A DNA stretch of 64,000 nt from Cyanodermella asteris (lineage: Eukaryota; Ascomycota; Lecanoromycetes; Ostropales; Stictidaceae), in NCBI GenBank assembly GCA_900618795.1, contig UYJD01000006.1, positions 1,100,658-1,164,657 of the forward strand. The letters run 5' to 3'. Position 1 is the first letter of the stretch; every line of letters begins with the position of its first letter. Shown in pieces: positions 45,367-56,543 of this stretch. A model generated the notes under the pieces. It searched no databases. It was not told the DNA's origin and was given only the letters and a program-made list of their open reading frames with translations. Both the position numbers and the translations under genes were made by a program.

Positions 45367-46448
45367 CCTTGGGCCTATCTCAAGGGCCGGCTATTTCTGC
45401 AGTCCAGGTCAGCCGGGCTGAAGACCGCCACACGGCTCGGCACGGTGCATCGTTCTTCTTCACTCCCCCACCCACCACCTATCACCATCGAGTATTGACC
45501 CCCGACCTACGGCAGTTTCCGTTGAAGCTATCCAGTTTACCATTCTGCCTGCATGAGGCTCCAGAATCGTCCCACCACGCGCGCTTATGGATGCTCTTTC
45601 GTGTTGCATTGTCGGTCTTCGCGAAACCCAAAGCCATGTCCGGTGCAAATGTGTATGGTATGCCTCGTGCTCAAGACGTCTTCGTCCAAGGGCCACGGGC
45701 AGCATCCTCAGATCTCGTTGACATCTAGATGCGCCTAGCTTTGGCTTGGACGCAACGACGTGGGCGACGCCAGAGCTGACGCCACCCGGCTATCGCACGT
45801 AGGTCGCAAAGACGGTGCCACGACGACTGCCTTCTGGCAGCCATTTCGGCGGTGGTCCGACTTCTTGACGCGGGAATATATCTGTACCCCATCGCTTATG
45901 AGAGGAAAGCGTACATAATGTCTCGTTCTCTTACGACGACCCATTCCGACTTTGATCGATTTGGTCGAGAACCATCCCCCCCTTCCCTTCACATCCTCAG
46001 GTCGATGTCCAAACCTGATGAGGCGGGTCATTCCGTTCATTCCCAGCCTTTTTCCTTAGCATTTCATCATGTGGCTTGCTGACTTCACTGGACCAAAGCT
46101 GAGAACTACCTATCAAGGCAATCGAGCACACTCATCGGGCTTGGAGGCTTGCCATCTTGCCTCATCCCGTCTTTTTTTGCTTGTCACTTGTTCTGGTCTA
46201 GTCTGGTTTGGTGTCATTCGCCGTCAACGTGGCTGCCACTACGCTAGTGTGGCTCCGACTTATTGACATGCAACGACGCGGCATGCCTGACCCCAGAATG
46301 GAGCCGGGCCTGCGCAGAGGGGAGAGATTCTGTGCTCATATAGACTCGATGATCTCCCATGACTACCTGCATTTCGGATTCATCAATCGGCTCATCGGAT
46401 ATTCAAGCTTTTGCGAGGAGCTTTTCTTGACAAATCAACCGGCCGACA

Positions 46449-47131
46449 ATGAAGTTTTTCATCATCATCGTCGTCGCCGCCACACTTGGCCTTGCTTCAG
46501 CAGCGCCGAGCCTGGTGCAGCGAGATTTCGCGTCCCAGAATGCGTCTGTGAACACGTAGGTAGCATCACCACTGCCAACCTCCATCTCACCTCTGACTCC
46601 CCTCCTAGTGTCTCTTCCAGCTACACCAAGTTCCAGTCCACCGTAGCCTCATTTGAGCCTACCAGTCTCAACACCCTTACCGGCCTCTACGCCATTCAAA
46701 CCCAATCCCAGCAACTGCAAAAAGACCTCCAGTCTGCTGTTGACGCCCTGTCAACTGGCTCACAGCTCTCAATCCTCGACAGCGTGACCCTGCTCCTGAC
46801 GCGCCTTGCTTTCGAGCCAGTCCTGCTCTCCTATCTCCTCTTCATGATCTCGATGAAGCCCAAGTTCGACAGCGTGCTGCAGGTGTTCTCCGTGCGAAAG
46901 ACCATTCTCGCGATCCTGCAGCAGCAGGACAACCTGACGCAGCAGATGGATCAGAGTATCGAGGCCATAATGAACCCTTTTGTGGCGTATGGAATGAAGG
47001 CTGTTGCGCTTGCTGAGCATGTGGCTTTCGAGGCTACGGAGGCAGTCTACCAGATTCCGGCGCCCGCGGGTAGGATTGAGTTGCCGGCTGGCACTTTGCC
47101 GGACCCAGGTACAGTCACCGGAGCTGTATGA
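46449..47131 (+). CDS. HsbA-like secreted surface protein
   Basis: Two exons (46449-46555, 46609-47131) give 209 residues. Signal peptide MKFFIIIVVAATLGLASA, then APSLVQRDFASQ, where QR/D resembles the usual pro-region cut. The mature part has no cysteine and is almost all amphipathic helix: LNTLTGLYAIQTQSQQLQKD, LLLTRLAFEPVLLSYLLFMI, ILAILQQQDNLTQQMDQS. This matches the hydrophobic surface-binding protein A/cell-wall galactomannoprotein group, which coat hydrophobic surfaces and can recruit hydrolases such as cutinase. The central Leu-rich helix is more hydrophobic than usual, so it may also be membrane-seeking. The intron of 53 nt (donor GTAGGT, acceptor CCTAG) shifts the phase and is needed to join signal and body. 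Family call is fair, not certain. Confidence 0.7.
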
Positions 47132-47385
47132 TAGTCAGTCGTGTGATAATTACAACTAAAGGGACCAATATTCATGATCAAAACATCACTCGGGCTAACT
47201 GTGAAGATGTTATCACTGCTCTCTCAGCTCAAATGACATCGATCACGATGGCAACGGGCAGTAGGTAGTTGTGCTGGTTAAAGGTGAACGGACCAAGCAG
47301 CTTGTGATCGCAACAGAGCCCTTTCCACGGGGCTGGGGGCGAGCGAGGGCTTTGACTTTCACCACTCGTATAAGCGACTGTCGGC

Positions 47386-48783
47386 ATGCTGGAGGAGCTA
47401 CCCAGCGAACTCACTACCCTCATCGTCACCCGAGTGAACCAGAAGGATTCAAAGGGTTGACGTTGACCAGCAAATACATTCACGGACATTGCAGGCCTTA
47501 CTTAGCCCGCCATAATGAGCTCCGAGCCCAATGGCGCCATTTCCGCTATTCTGATCTCTCTCAAGCACGGTTGGGGTTGTCGATGCGGAATGTGACCGAC
47601 GCGCTAGATCGCACCGCAGCCGATCCGATAGTCGCGGACTTTACTTGTTGCCACGCACCAAGTGGCTGGAGCCCAGCAGTCATAGGATTAACGCAGAAGT
47701 CCTTTTACCTCAGGTGTGCAAGGCTGGATTGCCAAACAGTCACCAGGTACTTTGGCTTCGCGGAGGCATTCCTGCTGAGGTTGTACTCAAAAGTGATCAT
47801 GATCGTACTGTCATCACGATACAGGACCAAGTCTCCGTTTGACATGCTGATGAGAACTGTCTCCTAAGTTGCATGTGAACATCCGTTCGATCCCCACTCC
47901 AGTCTGGCTCGGGTCAACGTCATAGGCCTTGCGTGGTTCTTCTCGAAAAGCTTATGTTATCACGAAAATGTGTTCGACGCATGTCCCTTGATAGCTCTAC
48001 CGATAATGGAGCGGGCCCGTTGACATGTCTTGAAGCCACTGAAAGGTTGGATGCGAATTTACGGTCTGCCAGATTCGTCGAGTCGGATATCAGCCAGGCC
48101 AGTTATGGTCGCGTTTCTTCGTGATAAACCACGGCTCAGGAAGCTTTGGTACCGTCGTGATCGCGGCATCTGGGATGCGTGTGCCTTGATCAATGCAATG
48201 GGGGCCATGATAGGGACTCATTTCGAATAGTTTGGCATCCGACGTGGCGATACGGGCGACAGGCGCAGCTTTCAGGCCATGAGCCCTGGTTGCGTGAATC
48301 TGCAAGCTTTCAAATGCCTGAAACGGCTTGACCTCCAGCTAGCAACCCTTACTTACAACGTCAATGCTGTGAAAAGCGAGTCGGCAAAAGTTGACAATGC
48401 ATCGACAGCCTTGACACAACGTGCAAGCGCTTCGACGAACTTCAACAGAGAGTTTGATCAGATCTATTACCCCAGACATTGGAATACCTTTCGCTGTTCT
48501 CGGACGACGCACGCTCGGATGCACCGGCATTCCAGCCCATTTCCACAGATTTTGACATGCACAAAACGCGGCATTGCCCAAAGGTTGAAAGGTACTTAAG
48601 GTGATCAGGTTCAGAGGTCGTCCGGCGAGTGCTGAGTACAACAACTGGTACTCCCAGTTGAAGAAGGACTGCGAGAGGCTCGGAGTGGATTTGGAGTTCC
48701 TGGACCCAACGCACTTAAGATGCCGAATACCTTCTGGTGAATGGGGACTGACGACCTACCCACGACGGCGTTGTCATTGGTAG
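47386..48783 (+). pseudogene. Decayed F-box/LRR-type gene
   Basis: The ATG at 47386 starts MLEELPSELTTLIVTRVNQK, a typical F-box beginning. At about 47456 the frame fails by one base; the next phase continues GLTLTSKYIHGHCRPYLARH, the end of the F-box, and then AQWRHFRYSDLS. Later pieces, in changing phases, read like the repeat part of fungal F-box proteins: AEVLLPQVCKAGLPNSHQVL, LWLRGGIPAEVVLKSD, AFKCLKRLDLQLATLTYNV and, at the end, YNNWYSQLKKDCERLGVDLE. The pieces are collinear over 1.4 kb, but several frameshifts and stops separate them and no set of GT-AG introns explains the breaks. Intact members recruit substrates to SCF ubiquitin ligases. I judge this a dead host gene. Confidence 0.65.
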
Positions 48784-49186
48784 TTGACGAGTGGACTTCG
48801 GGCGGCTGATCCCCATATCTATACGGCTAGACAAATGTACTTATGCTCCAACGGGAGAATGTCATCCTGTCCGTGCAAGCTTGCCCGTGCTCGCTGTCCT
48901 ACGCAAAGGCTCGTACAGGACACCAGGGTTGTGCCATGTCCACTATAATGATTTGCGCACCACGGTCAGTAAGGCACTGATGCTGAGAAGCCGATGCATG
49001 GCCGCACAGGAGATTTGAGTATCATGAGATTCATATCCACCACCAGAGCCTCCACAATTATGGTCTGGATTACCTCCATTGATTGATTGCATACATGAAA
49101 AAGATATTTGACAGGCAGATCAACTGAGTCAAAGACAGCAAGTGCCCGGCAAAACGACAACGACAACCTGGCCTCCTTACCGCCAC
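48784..49186. other. Intergenic
   Basis: 403 bases between the F-box remnant and the tubby-like gene's 3' end. No feature is seen, though the first 200 bases could be a further unrecognised part of the remnant. Confidence 0.4.
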
Positions 49187-49936
49187 CTACTCCCCCTGCT
49201 TCGAATAGCCCCTGAGAGGACTCCTGTAGCTCAACCCCTCAACCGCCCAAATCGCAAAAGCACCCACGATGACCAACTCGCTCGTCCCAAGGTCCAAGCC
49301 CACCCGATCAACCCACACCTCAGCCCCCTTCTGCAGATTGAACATGCCACCGCTCAACATCCGGCCCACCACCTTACCCTGCCCATCCACGCAATCGTAA
49401 ACCGAACTCTGCCGCACGTTCCTGTTCTTCTGCCACACGAGCCGCACCCTCTCGCCATCAGGTCCCTCGGTCTCGAAGCGGTAATCGCTGCTCCGAAAGA
49501 CGTTCCTGTCCCGGGACAGCTGCTCGGCCACGACCTCGTCCCTGTGGGCTTTGTCTTCGCAGTCGCCGAGCCCGATGGTCATGTGCCGGGACGTGTACCT
49601 TGCCTTTGCGAAGGCGACGATGGGGGCTTTCTTGTCGGGTCCGCGGCGCAGGAGGATGCGCGGGGTCAGTGTCGTGAGGGACTTGGATTGCATGTAGTAG
49701 TGGACCGGGCTGGAGAGGTTGCCGGTGTGCAGCGTCGCGTTGAGGTAGGAGGGCGTGTAGTAGAGGTTGTACTTTGTGAGGTGGTCCGTCGACGAGGAGG
49801 CGCCGGCGTCGGTCGAGACGAGGGGAGCGGTCTCGGTGGCTTCGGTCGGTGCCAGGGATGCGATTTCGTACTCGACGTCGGCTTTGGACGGTTTGGATTG
49901 TGATGGACGGCGGTTGCGGAGCTCGAATTCGGACAT
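49187..49936 (-). CDS. Tubby-like/LURP-one-like conserved protein
   Basis: Single-exon gene of 249 residues. The first 55 residues are disordered (RRPSQSKPSKADVEYEIASL). From residue about 60 on it is nearly all beta strand: YNLYYTPSYLNATLHTG, TTLTPRILLRRGPDKKAPIV, HMTIGLGDCE, DYRFETEGPDGERVRLVWQK, SSVYDCVDGQGKVVGRML and LGTSELVIVGAFAIWAVE. Strand pattern and the terminal hydrophobic helix resemble the twelve-stranded tubby C-terminal/scramblase-like fold found in many small ascomycete proteins. A membrane- or lipid-binding role is inferred from the fold only. The ATG used gives MSEFELRNRRPSQ; the frame is open further upstream but without an ATG in good context. Function is unknown. Confidence 0.78.
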   Translation of the reverse strand: MSEFELRNRRPSQSKPSKADVEYEIASLAPTEATETAPLVSTDAGASSSTDHLTKYNLYYTPSYLNATLHTGNLSSPVHYYMQSKSLTTLTPRILLRRGPDKKAPIVAFAKARYTSRHMTIGLGDCEDKAHRDEVVAEQLSRDRNVFRSSDYRFETEGPDGERVRLVWQKNRNVRQSSVYDCVDGQGKVVGRMLSGGMFNLQKGAEVWVDRVGLDLGTSELVIVGAFAIWAVEGLSYRSPLRGYSKQGE

Positions 49937-51581
49937 GGTCGTGGTCGGACGCTGATTTATGAGGCCAGGTAAAATTGATGTGTATGATGAAGTTAGTTGA
50001 TCAAACGACGTCTGCCTCAAATCACTGGCAGTATTCGTGCACTGTAAATGATGATACACGCTTGATTCAACTTGGAGTCAATGATATGATGATGATGAAA
50101 AACAATTCTAAGAAGAAAGTGTAGAACCCTTCACTTCCTTATATCTTCCCCCGTCCTCAGATCGACAAATCCCTCGCATGACATTCATCGCCAACGTCTT
50201 GGCTGACCCTTCTCAGCTCACCCAGCCGAGCAAAAGGAGCGACCCAACGTAACAATTCCTACACGATGAGCTAGCTCACCACAGCCTCGCCGAGCCCCAA
50301 GTTCGGCGCCTTAGTAGTCTACCGTACCCTCGTGCGTCTCCGGTTCGCCGTGCCACATGAGCAAGCGAATACTCGTAACCGGTGGGACCAGGGCCTTGAG
50401 CTTTCGCTTCGAGAAGGAATAAGCCTGAAACGGGGGCAGAAACCACCGGGTGTCTCTTTGTAATTGGTGGAGGATGTGATACGCGTATTGCTCTGGGCCT
50501 GTGCACGACGGGGTCGAGGCTGATGGAGGCTGAGTCTCCGCTCGATCGCGCTGACGTCACTTTCGTCATATCGCTTCCTGTTTCATTTCCTCTTTCGGAT
50601 TAGCGGCCCCGCCGCCTTCCGTCCTCCGAGGGCCTTCACGCTTCTGAAGGACTAACGATAACCACTCTACATCGATATGTAGCAGCACGACCACGAGCTT
50701 CGGAGAACTCCCCACGGCTTGGTAGATCTCCCTCACTCTTCTCGCTCTCCTCGAGGTTTGACTCCTACCTTGGACCTCTCCCATGTCCGTAACTGCATGC
50801 GCTTGTGGCTGCTATCTGAGCCCCGCATCATGCCCAAAGTGAACATGGCCGGGCGTAGCCAGCGCCTATCATGCTCTCTATAGATGTTCTACGGATTGAA
50901 CTCTCCGACCGGTCTGGGTGGGTTCAGGCTACTGGAGTGGGCACATGTGACGGCTTATGAATTGGGCAAGTTCAGCTCCTCTTTTACGTCGGAATCTCTT
51001 TGCAAGGCCGAGTTGGAACTTCCGACGGACTTGAAGACGTCGAGGATGTTTCAGTGGTTCTTGATTCTTCTTTCTTCAAAGAACCTTGATGCTTGGTCGC
51101 TAGTCGGCCGGGAATTTTTGTGATGACTTGATGCATGAACTCGTGGTTCCCGGGACACGACCGCTCGAATGTTTTACGGGCTCGAGCAAGACCATTCATT
51201 CAAGCAACGCCGGGCGGGATGATATGGCCGTGTTCATTTGTCAGTGCCTACCGGCGGTAATAGCATCATTGGTTCATGAGCAAGCATGCTGCTCTTTCTG
51301 TTAATCTCGCCAAAGCTGCAGATGGAGACCACGAGGCTGGATAAAATATGATTCTGTCCTAGCGAGCGGTGAAGGGCTCATATCGGATACCCGACGAGGC
51401 TGAGCGCTGTTGCCGCACAGTCCTCAGCGGGCCTACATGTGTACCGGCTGTCCCCGCCAGCGTGTCGACAGCCTTGAAAGGTTCCCAAGACATTCCGTCC
51501 TCCAAGAAATCTATCAGCACTTTTCCCGACCTCAGCTCCTGCTTTGAACGGTTGCCACGCCTGGTGCATTAGCTTTGCGAC
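49937..51581. other. Gene-poor stretch
   Basis: 1.6 kb with the promoter of the tubby-like gene (including an AT-rich part with ATGATGATG near 50085-50095) and the upstream region of the small 68-residue gene. Open frames at 50276-50784 (minus) and 50884-51123 (plus) have no recognisable content. Confidence 0.45.
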
Positions 51582-51897
51582 ATGCAAAGAACTCCCGCTC
51601 TCCTCGTCAAGTATGCTGGATTGACTGGGTTTGGCAGCCTAGCCGCGGCCTCTCAAGGCACCGTCGAAGCCGCCAGTACAGCAATCGAAGAGAAAGTTCG
51701 TGTGCCGTTCTTGAAGTAATTGCCCAAACTAACTTGCTGATTAGTATCCGAAAGTCACCGAAGCTAGAAATTCAGTGAGTTGCCTGTCGATGTGTTATTT
51801 CAATCCCACCTGTGACTAACACTTTGGCGTGTAGGGGATCCTAGCCTCACAAGTCAGCGAAGAATCCAAGCAATACGAAGGACGTGATCACTGTTAG
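51582..51897 (+). CDS. Small three-exon gene, 68 residues, unknown function
   Basis: Three exons (51582-51695, 51745-51774, 51835-51897), all joined in phase 0, give 68 residues. The protein starts MQRTPALLVKYAGLTGFGSL, an Arg-containing hydrophobic segment that could be a mitochondrial targeting or inner-membrane sequence, continues through AAASQGTVEAASTAIEEK and YPKVTEARNSG, and ends EESKQYEGRDHC. The introns are 49 and 60 nt; each has a perfect CTAAC branch motif shortly before its acceptor, TTAG and GTAG, and donors GTTCGT and GTGAGT. Without splicing the frame ends just past exon 1. Three features agree (phase, branch sites, donors), so I think it is real. I do not recognise a family; a small mitochondrial protein is a guess. 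Confidence 0.6.
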
Positions 51898-52170
51898 CTA
51901 TCATACTGCATCCAGCACACGTGTTCTGTCTATACACGCTCACGACGACAACACTTAGAAAGAGTTTCCGTCTCGCAACGCACCTCGGGGTAAATGAGGC
52001 ACTCACTTGCCAGGTGCTTGCAGAAGACTTGAAGAAGGCCACGCAATAAGATGTGACACTTACGGGAGCGTGGCCATGGCGAGATCCATAGCAGTAAAAG
52101 TATGAGCAATCTCTTCAGGATAGACACGGAGAAAGCCTAATCCACCATCTATGCATCGTAAGCAATCGTT

Positions 52171-53687
52171 TCACCCCATGCTTGCCTCATTTCCGAGCAG
52201 GTGCTGAGTGATGAATTTATCTTCAAAGAGGTCCTGTGCTTGGGGTCGTTCCTCTGGAAGCCAGCGGAGGATCTTTCGTACAAGCTTGAGGAGCAATACT
52301 TTGTCGGTGCCCTCCAGTCGTTTTTCGAGTATTTCAAGCGATTGTTCTGGTATGGCAGTGGTTGCGATCCAATTCCCTAATATTCGATTAGCGCTTGTGA
52401 CCTTCTAAGCTAGAGGTAAGTAGCCTCTACCTTCAGAGTCCCAGTATCGACGACAGTTCTCGCTTCGCTGCAAAAATTCTTTTGGAGGAGGTCCCATGAG
52501 CGATACCATCTCGGCTAAATGCTGCTCATCATTGATAATATTGCCCTTCACCGCTCGGAAAAGGCGGCTACCTTCAAGAAGATCCCATGTCTGACCACAA
52601 TTAGCACAAGAACCATGTAGCGAGACACCAAGTACTACGAACCATAACGCCGAAAGCCCATATGTCAATCTTACAATCCCATTCCATGTTCAAAATAGCC
52701 TCGGGTGCCCTATATACGGCAGGCATGACGTCTCCAGTGTGAGTCTTACCGATCTTAGCGGCACCAAAGTCGCATACTGCGAGTGTGCCGTGAGTGATAG
52801 CCATTTGATGGGAAACATAGATAGTTCGATCCGGTAATATCTTGCGAGATGAAGGATGGTCGATTTCAGCCTGCTCAATTTCCGAGAAAACTGACGAGTC
52901 TGAGACACCGAGGAGGATGTTGTTTGGTGAAAGGTCTGCTGAGTATCAGTCTGGTGAGCCTGGGTGCAGTGAATCCTGGTATTCACCTGTATGTATTACG
53001 TTTCCTTGATGTAAAAAGTCTAGGCTTATGATGATCAGGTGTAGACTCTGCTGTAGAAGCTTCTTGTTCAATACCCTACCTGACAGCTTGTTTCGAAAGT
53101 CTGTTTAGGTTATTCCTATGGGATTGAATACTAGACACTGGTGGATTCCGTGCCGGCTTCTAACTTGGAAATCATCAAGAGCAACACGCAAGACTTGCCT
53201 GCCGGGATGATCAGATTCGATCGATCTTATATGCCGAGACACAAGCAATTCGCTATCATCGTCGGCGGGGTTCTGTGTTGTGACACAGACCTTGAGTGAC
53301 ACGAAGGAATTTGTTCTGCATAATAGCCTTGTCAGTGCACCCTCTCAAGGCCCCTAGATCAGTGAAGCCTAGCACGTACTCAAGATCCCGGCAGAGCCAC
53401 ACGGTCGAAGCAGTTCCGAATCCCAATTTGGCCACCACTCGGTACCGAGATTTGAAAACATGACCAAGTCGGACTGGATAGAATCGTTCGGGTCTGTAGT
53501 TCGGTATCGTTTCCTCCTCGACGAGCAGGTGAAGTGGAATTTTGGTAAAGTCATCGACTTGCAGACTGCTATGTGATGCCATGCAGCTTATGAAGAAGGG
53601 AACGCAAGGACGATGGGTGGCAGTGTAACGCATACGAGGTCGGAGAAGCCTGGATCCCAATAAACAAGATTCCTTGACAGCCCTCAT
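52171..53687 (-). pseudogene. SRPK-like protein kinase with one in-frame stop
   Basis: Five exons (53687-53380, 53315-52987, 52935-52643, 52590-52431, 52376-52171) join in phase into 431 codons. SR-protein kinases phosphorylate Arg-Ser splicing factors; ascomycetes carry expanded, variable sets. Visible kinase parts: glycine loop [12 protein letters not shown] (residues 88-99), Lys111 in SFVSLKVCV, catalytic loop VIHTDLSPNNILL, VCDFGAAK for DFG, and APEAILNMEWDCKIDIWAFG for the APE/F helix region. The C-terminal lobe is complete to QHLLGNEASMG. The N-terminal 36 residues ([20 protein letters not shown]) look like a mitochondrial presequence, also seen in relatives. Codon 173 is TAA (53105-53107), in IGIT-stop-TDFRNKL, where relatives have a sense codon. 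All four introns (51-64 nt) are intact. Either recent loss, a stop-bearing allele or a sequencing error; hence listed as a pseudogene. Confidence 0.75.
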
Positions 53688-54214
53688 GGCATCGTTATGC
53701 GATCAAATTGTGGGGCGTGCTGCTTGACAATAGAAAGGAGCCCAGGCGTGAAGCGCTCATGTCTTCGCGAATTAAGGCCGTTAAAGCCGGCTGGCTCTGC
53801 TCTGACTACTGCTCACCGAGCTTTTGGAACAGGCGTGCGTTGTCAATCTAACGCGACTTGTTCCACGATCTCTTGAATGACAAAGTGAGGACAATATTGA
53901 AAGCGGCGGTACGTAGCTGCGGCTCCGGTTGCTCAAGCCGGCTTGATTGGCTTGTTGTGCCACCACCCTCTGTTTCAACTACGCAAGGGTCCGGCTCTGA
54001 TGGCATTCGAAAATATTGAATACTTTCGGTATCACAAGCACGATCATGACGATGGATGGAGACAAGGCGTGGTTTAGATCTGTAGAATATTCATTCATTA
54101 ATGGGTCGCTTGTCCCACACAGCTGGCCCTAGTCATGCGCCATGAATGCAACACCATATTTCTTCCCGGTGGAGAGGTCGTACATCGTTGTCAAATCTAT
54201 GTTGGCCACACATC
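53688..54214. other. Intergenic
   Basis: 527 bases upstream of the SRPK-like gene and downstream of the nitroreductase gene, both on the minus strand. AT-richer near 54000-54110. No feature is seen. Confidence 0.45.
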
Positions 54215-54911
54215 TCACGCGCTGACCTTGAGAAGCTCCTCAATGGGAAGCTTTGGCTTGCTCTCCGGGTGAGGCTGCACCTTCTTGCCGAAAACCAATT
54301 GTGCCTTAAGCGACCACTCTGCTGGCAGGCCGAACTTTGCTCGGATGGCCTCCTCAACTCCGGGAACACTCTGGTAGTGCTGCAGGTTTGCACCGAACCC
54401 CTCAAGCTCCAGTGTCGTCCAGAGGTTGAGCTGATGCATTCCTGAGGTGTGTTCCGAGAACTGGTCGAGAACGCTGGCGGCGCTGGCGTGCTTTACTTTC
54501 CATTCCGCAACGGACTTGTTGTCCTCGAAGAACAGAGCCTTGAACAGTCAGCCTCGTTCAAGCAAATAGAGCGATGTGACTTACAGTTCCGTAACCGCCA
54601 CGGAAGCCGGCATGACGAGGCCCGAACGCCTTGGTGTAGGTTTCTTCTCCCATGGCCTGCTTCAAGATCGGTTCAACCACCTCGATGATGGTGTCCCAGA
54701 GCTTCTTGTGCTCCTCGCCAAGAACGAGCTGAATGCGAGTGGTCTGGCTGTTGAAACCGCTGGGTGTCACCCTCAGGACTTTCTCTGTGATTTCTGTGAT
54801 TCTCTCATTGCTGACTGGCGACTCGTCCGAGATGCCGTAGATTGTGTGACGGTAGTCGAGAGTCTCGAGGAACTTGTCGGCCGATAGGGGTGCGGGGCTT
54901 GGGGCAGACAT
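54215..54911 (-). CDS. Nitroreductase family protein, Hbn1/Frm2-like
   Basis: Two exons (54911-54585, 54538-54215) give 216 residues, the usual length. These FMN-binding oxidoreductases reduce nitro compounds with NAD(P)H; yeast Frm2 and Hbn1 are linked to oxidative stress and lipid signalling. RHTIYGISDESPVSNERITE is the FMN-site start with the Arg, followed by VTPSGFNSQTTRIQLVLGEE with the conserved Ser-x-N region. Splicing joins HAGFRGGYGT to ALFFEDNKSVAE, a family match. SEHTSGMHQLNLWTTLELEG and GFGANLQHY complete the cofactor pocket. The intron is 46 nt and phase 0. The ATG chosen (MSAPSPAPLSADKFL) gives no targeting signal; the open frame continues upstream by over 100 codons but those residues are unlike the family. 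A cytosolic location is likely. Confidence 0.92.
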
Positions 54912-56543
54912 TGTGCTTGTGTCGAAGGGGAACGGAGGGTCTAGTTTCAACAAGAGATTGGAAAGAGAAGAAAGGAAGTCACGTGTTGATTGTGTGATGG
55001 CTGTTTCCCTGTGTACGCCGAGATTGGAAGGCTGGTGGCGGGAAAAGAGCAAGATGGCCAAGAGGGGTATATATGCAATAGCAACGGTACCTGACCATCT
55101 CCAAACCCAATGCATCGTCTCCAGATTGTTAATGGAAGCCCCGAGACGGAGTGGGTCCGACCCAAGGCTTTGGCATTCTAGTCCGCAGGGATGAGTGAGC
55201 AGAGGTGTGTGACACATGGAACCAACGCGCAGTTCAGTTCGTTTTCGGAAAGCCCTACACAATTACGCTTCCGGTCGTGCAATTATCCACCGTTTATGTT
55301 GGCTGTGCCCAGGGATGCATAGTTCATGTCGTGCTTGCTGACTACTGTTGCACTTCCATCGCGTGCGTCGATCAATACAAACTTTGGCCCACCTGCGCGA
55401 GCGACGCCAAAAGCAAGGACACGCAACGATAACGAAGCAGCTCATTCGCTCGTCTCGATAGCGGCAGCTTTGTCAGATAAGCGTCAGCGTTCTTGTGCTC
55501 GAGACACCTGTGGAGCCGAAAAAGCGTGTGCCCTTTGTCAAGGCGCGGAAACGTTCCGCAGTGGCGGTGCTGCTGCTGCGCCACGATGGTGTGTCGGGAT
55601 TGCAAAAGTGCGAATGTCCATTGTCAAAAAAACATTAGAGGAACAGGACGTCAGGACGTCGAGCGTTCTCTCTCAGAGATTCCCCTGCGAATCAAGTTTC
55701 TCATGAGAGGGGTAACAGACTATATTCATGTCTTACCTAAGGTAGACTTAACAACTGTGGTGCCTCGTCTTGCAATGCAAGATAACAACGCTCCAACGGG
55801 TCAAGCGAAGCGGTTTGGGCATCTTCTCATCGAATCTTGCCTTGACTCGCCAGCGGGAGAGACCTTCCTGCTTGCTGTATGATGTTCTCCGCGAAAGTAT
55901 TTGAAGATTGTCCGTGTGCTGTCAATGGATTTTCAGACCGGATCACGGCAGGTCGTGGCGCACATGCGGTGGAGAACAGCTCTTGATATCCTGCATTAAC
56001 TACTGAGATATCAATCCCTAACAGAACCTCGTGAAGTAAGCTAGCCTCAACTTCGATAGGTACCTACAGTAATTATTATCGAGGTAGATAAGAAGATAGT
56101 AGCATAAGTAGATCTTCCAGCACTTGCGCAACGACTTTTGACTGCCTGCCTTAGGTCCCAGTTCTTTGTGGTTTCAGCAGAACCTATGGAGACGGGAAAC
56201 GTGACAAGAATTCAGCATGAAGTCTTGCAACGTCAGGGAACGAAAGACGGAGAAGCACAACATGTTCGGTGCATAGAGACGAGTTGAGGTTGCTGATACC
56301 AACCAACCAACGAATGAGGGACGCGCGCGCAGCTCGCATCCCAGCTGCCGGCAGCCTTGATTGACTTCAGTCTGCCCTGCACGTCGGTAGCCACTTACAA
56401 TCAAGACCAATAGCGATATCGACCCGTCGCTGGCGACTAGACTGCCGTGCATGCTTCTCGAATCGATCTGTTCACGAGAATCGGGCGTATAGCGATGTTT
56501 TGGTACCAGTCCAGGCCACGTTGTTTTGCGCTCGGCTGTCCTC
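54912..56543. other. Divergent region between nitroreductase and VPS3
   Basis: 1.6 kb holding both promoters. AT-rich at about 55990-56120. Open frames, such as 55493-55882 on the plus strand, are Cys-rich but not recognisable. No RNA gene or repeat is seen. Confidence 0.45.

Larger units (their letters stand above)
43839..46448. other. Gene-poor stretch upstream of NIPA-type and HsbA-like genes
   Basis: 2.6 kb between divergent genes. It must carry both promoters. It includes a short GATGC-type tandem repeat (44002-44046) and an AT-richer open frame (45013-45366), both listed separately. No other feature is supported. Confidence 0.45.

Noticed and set aside
53080-53130. A small intron removing the in-frame TAA of the SRPK-like gene
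   Set aside because: No suitable donor and acceptor pair flanks the TAA, and the residues on both sides are continuous family sequence.
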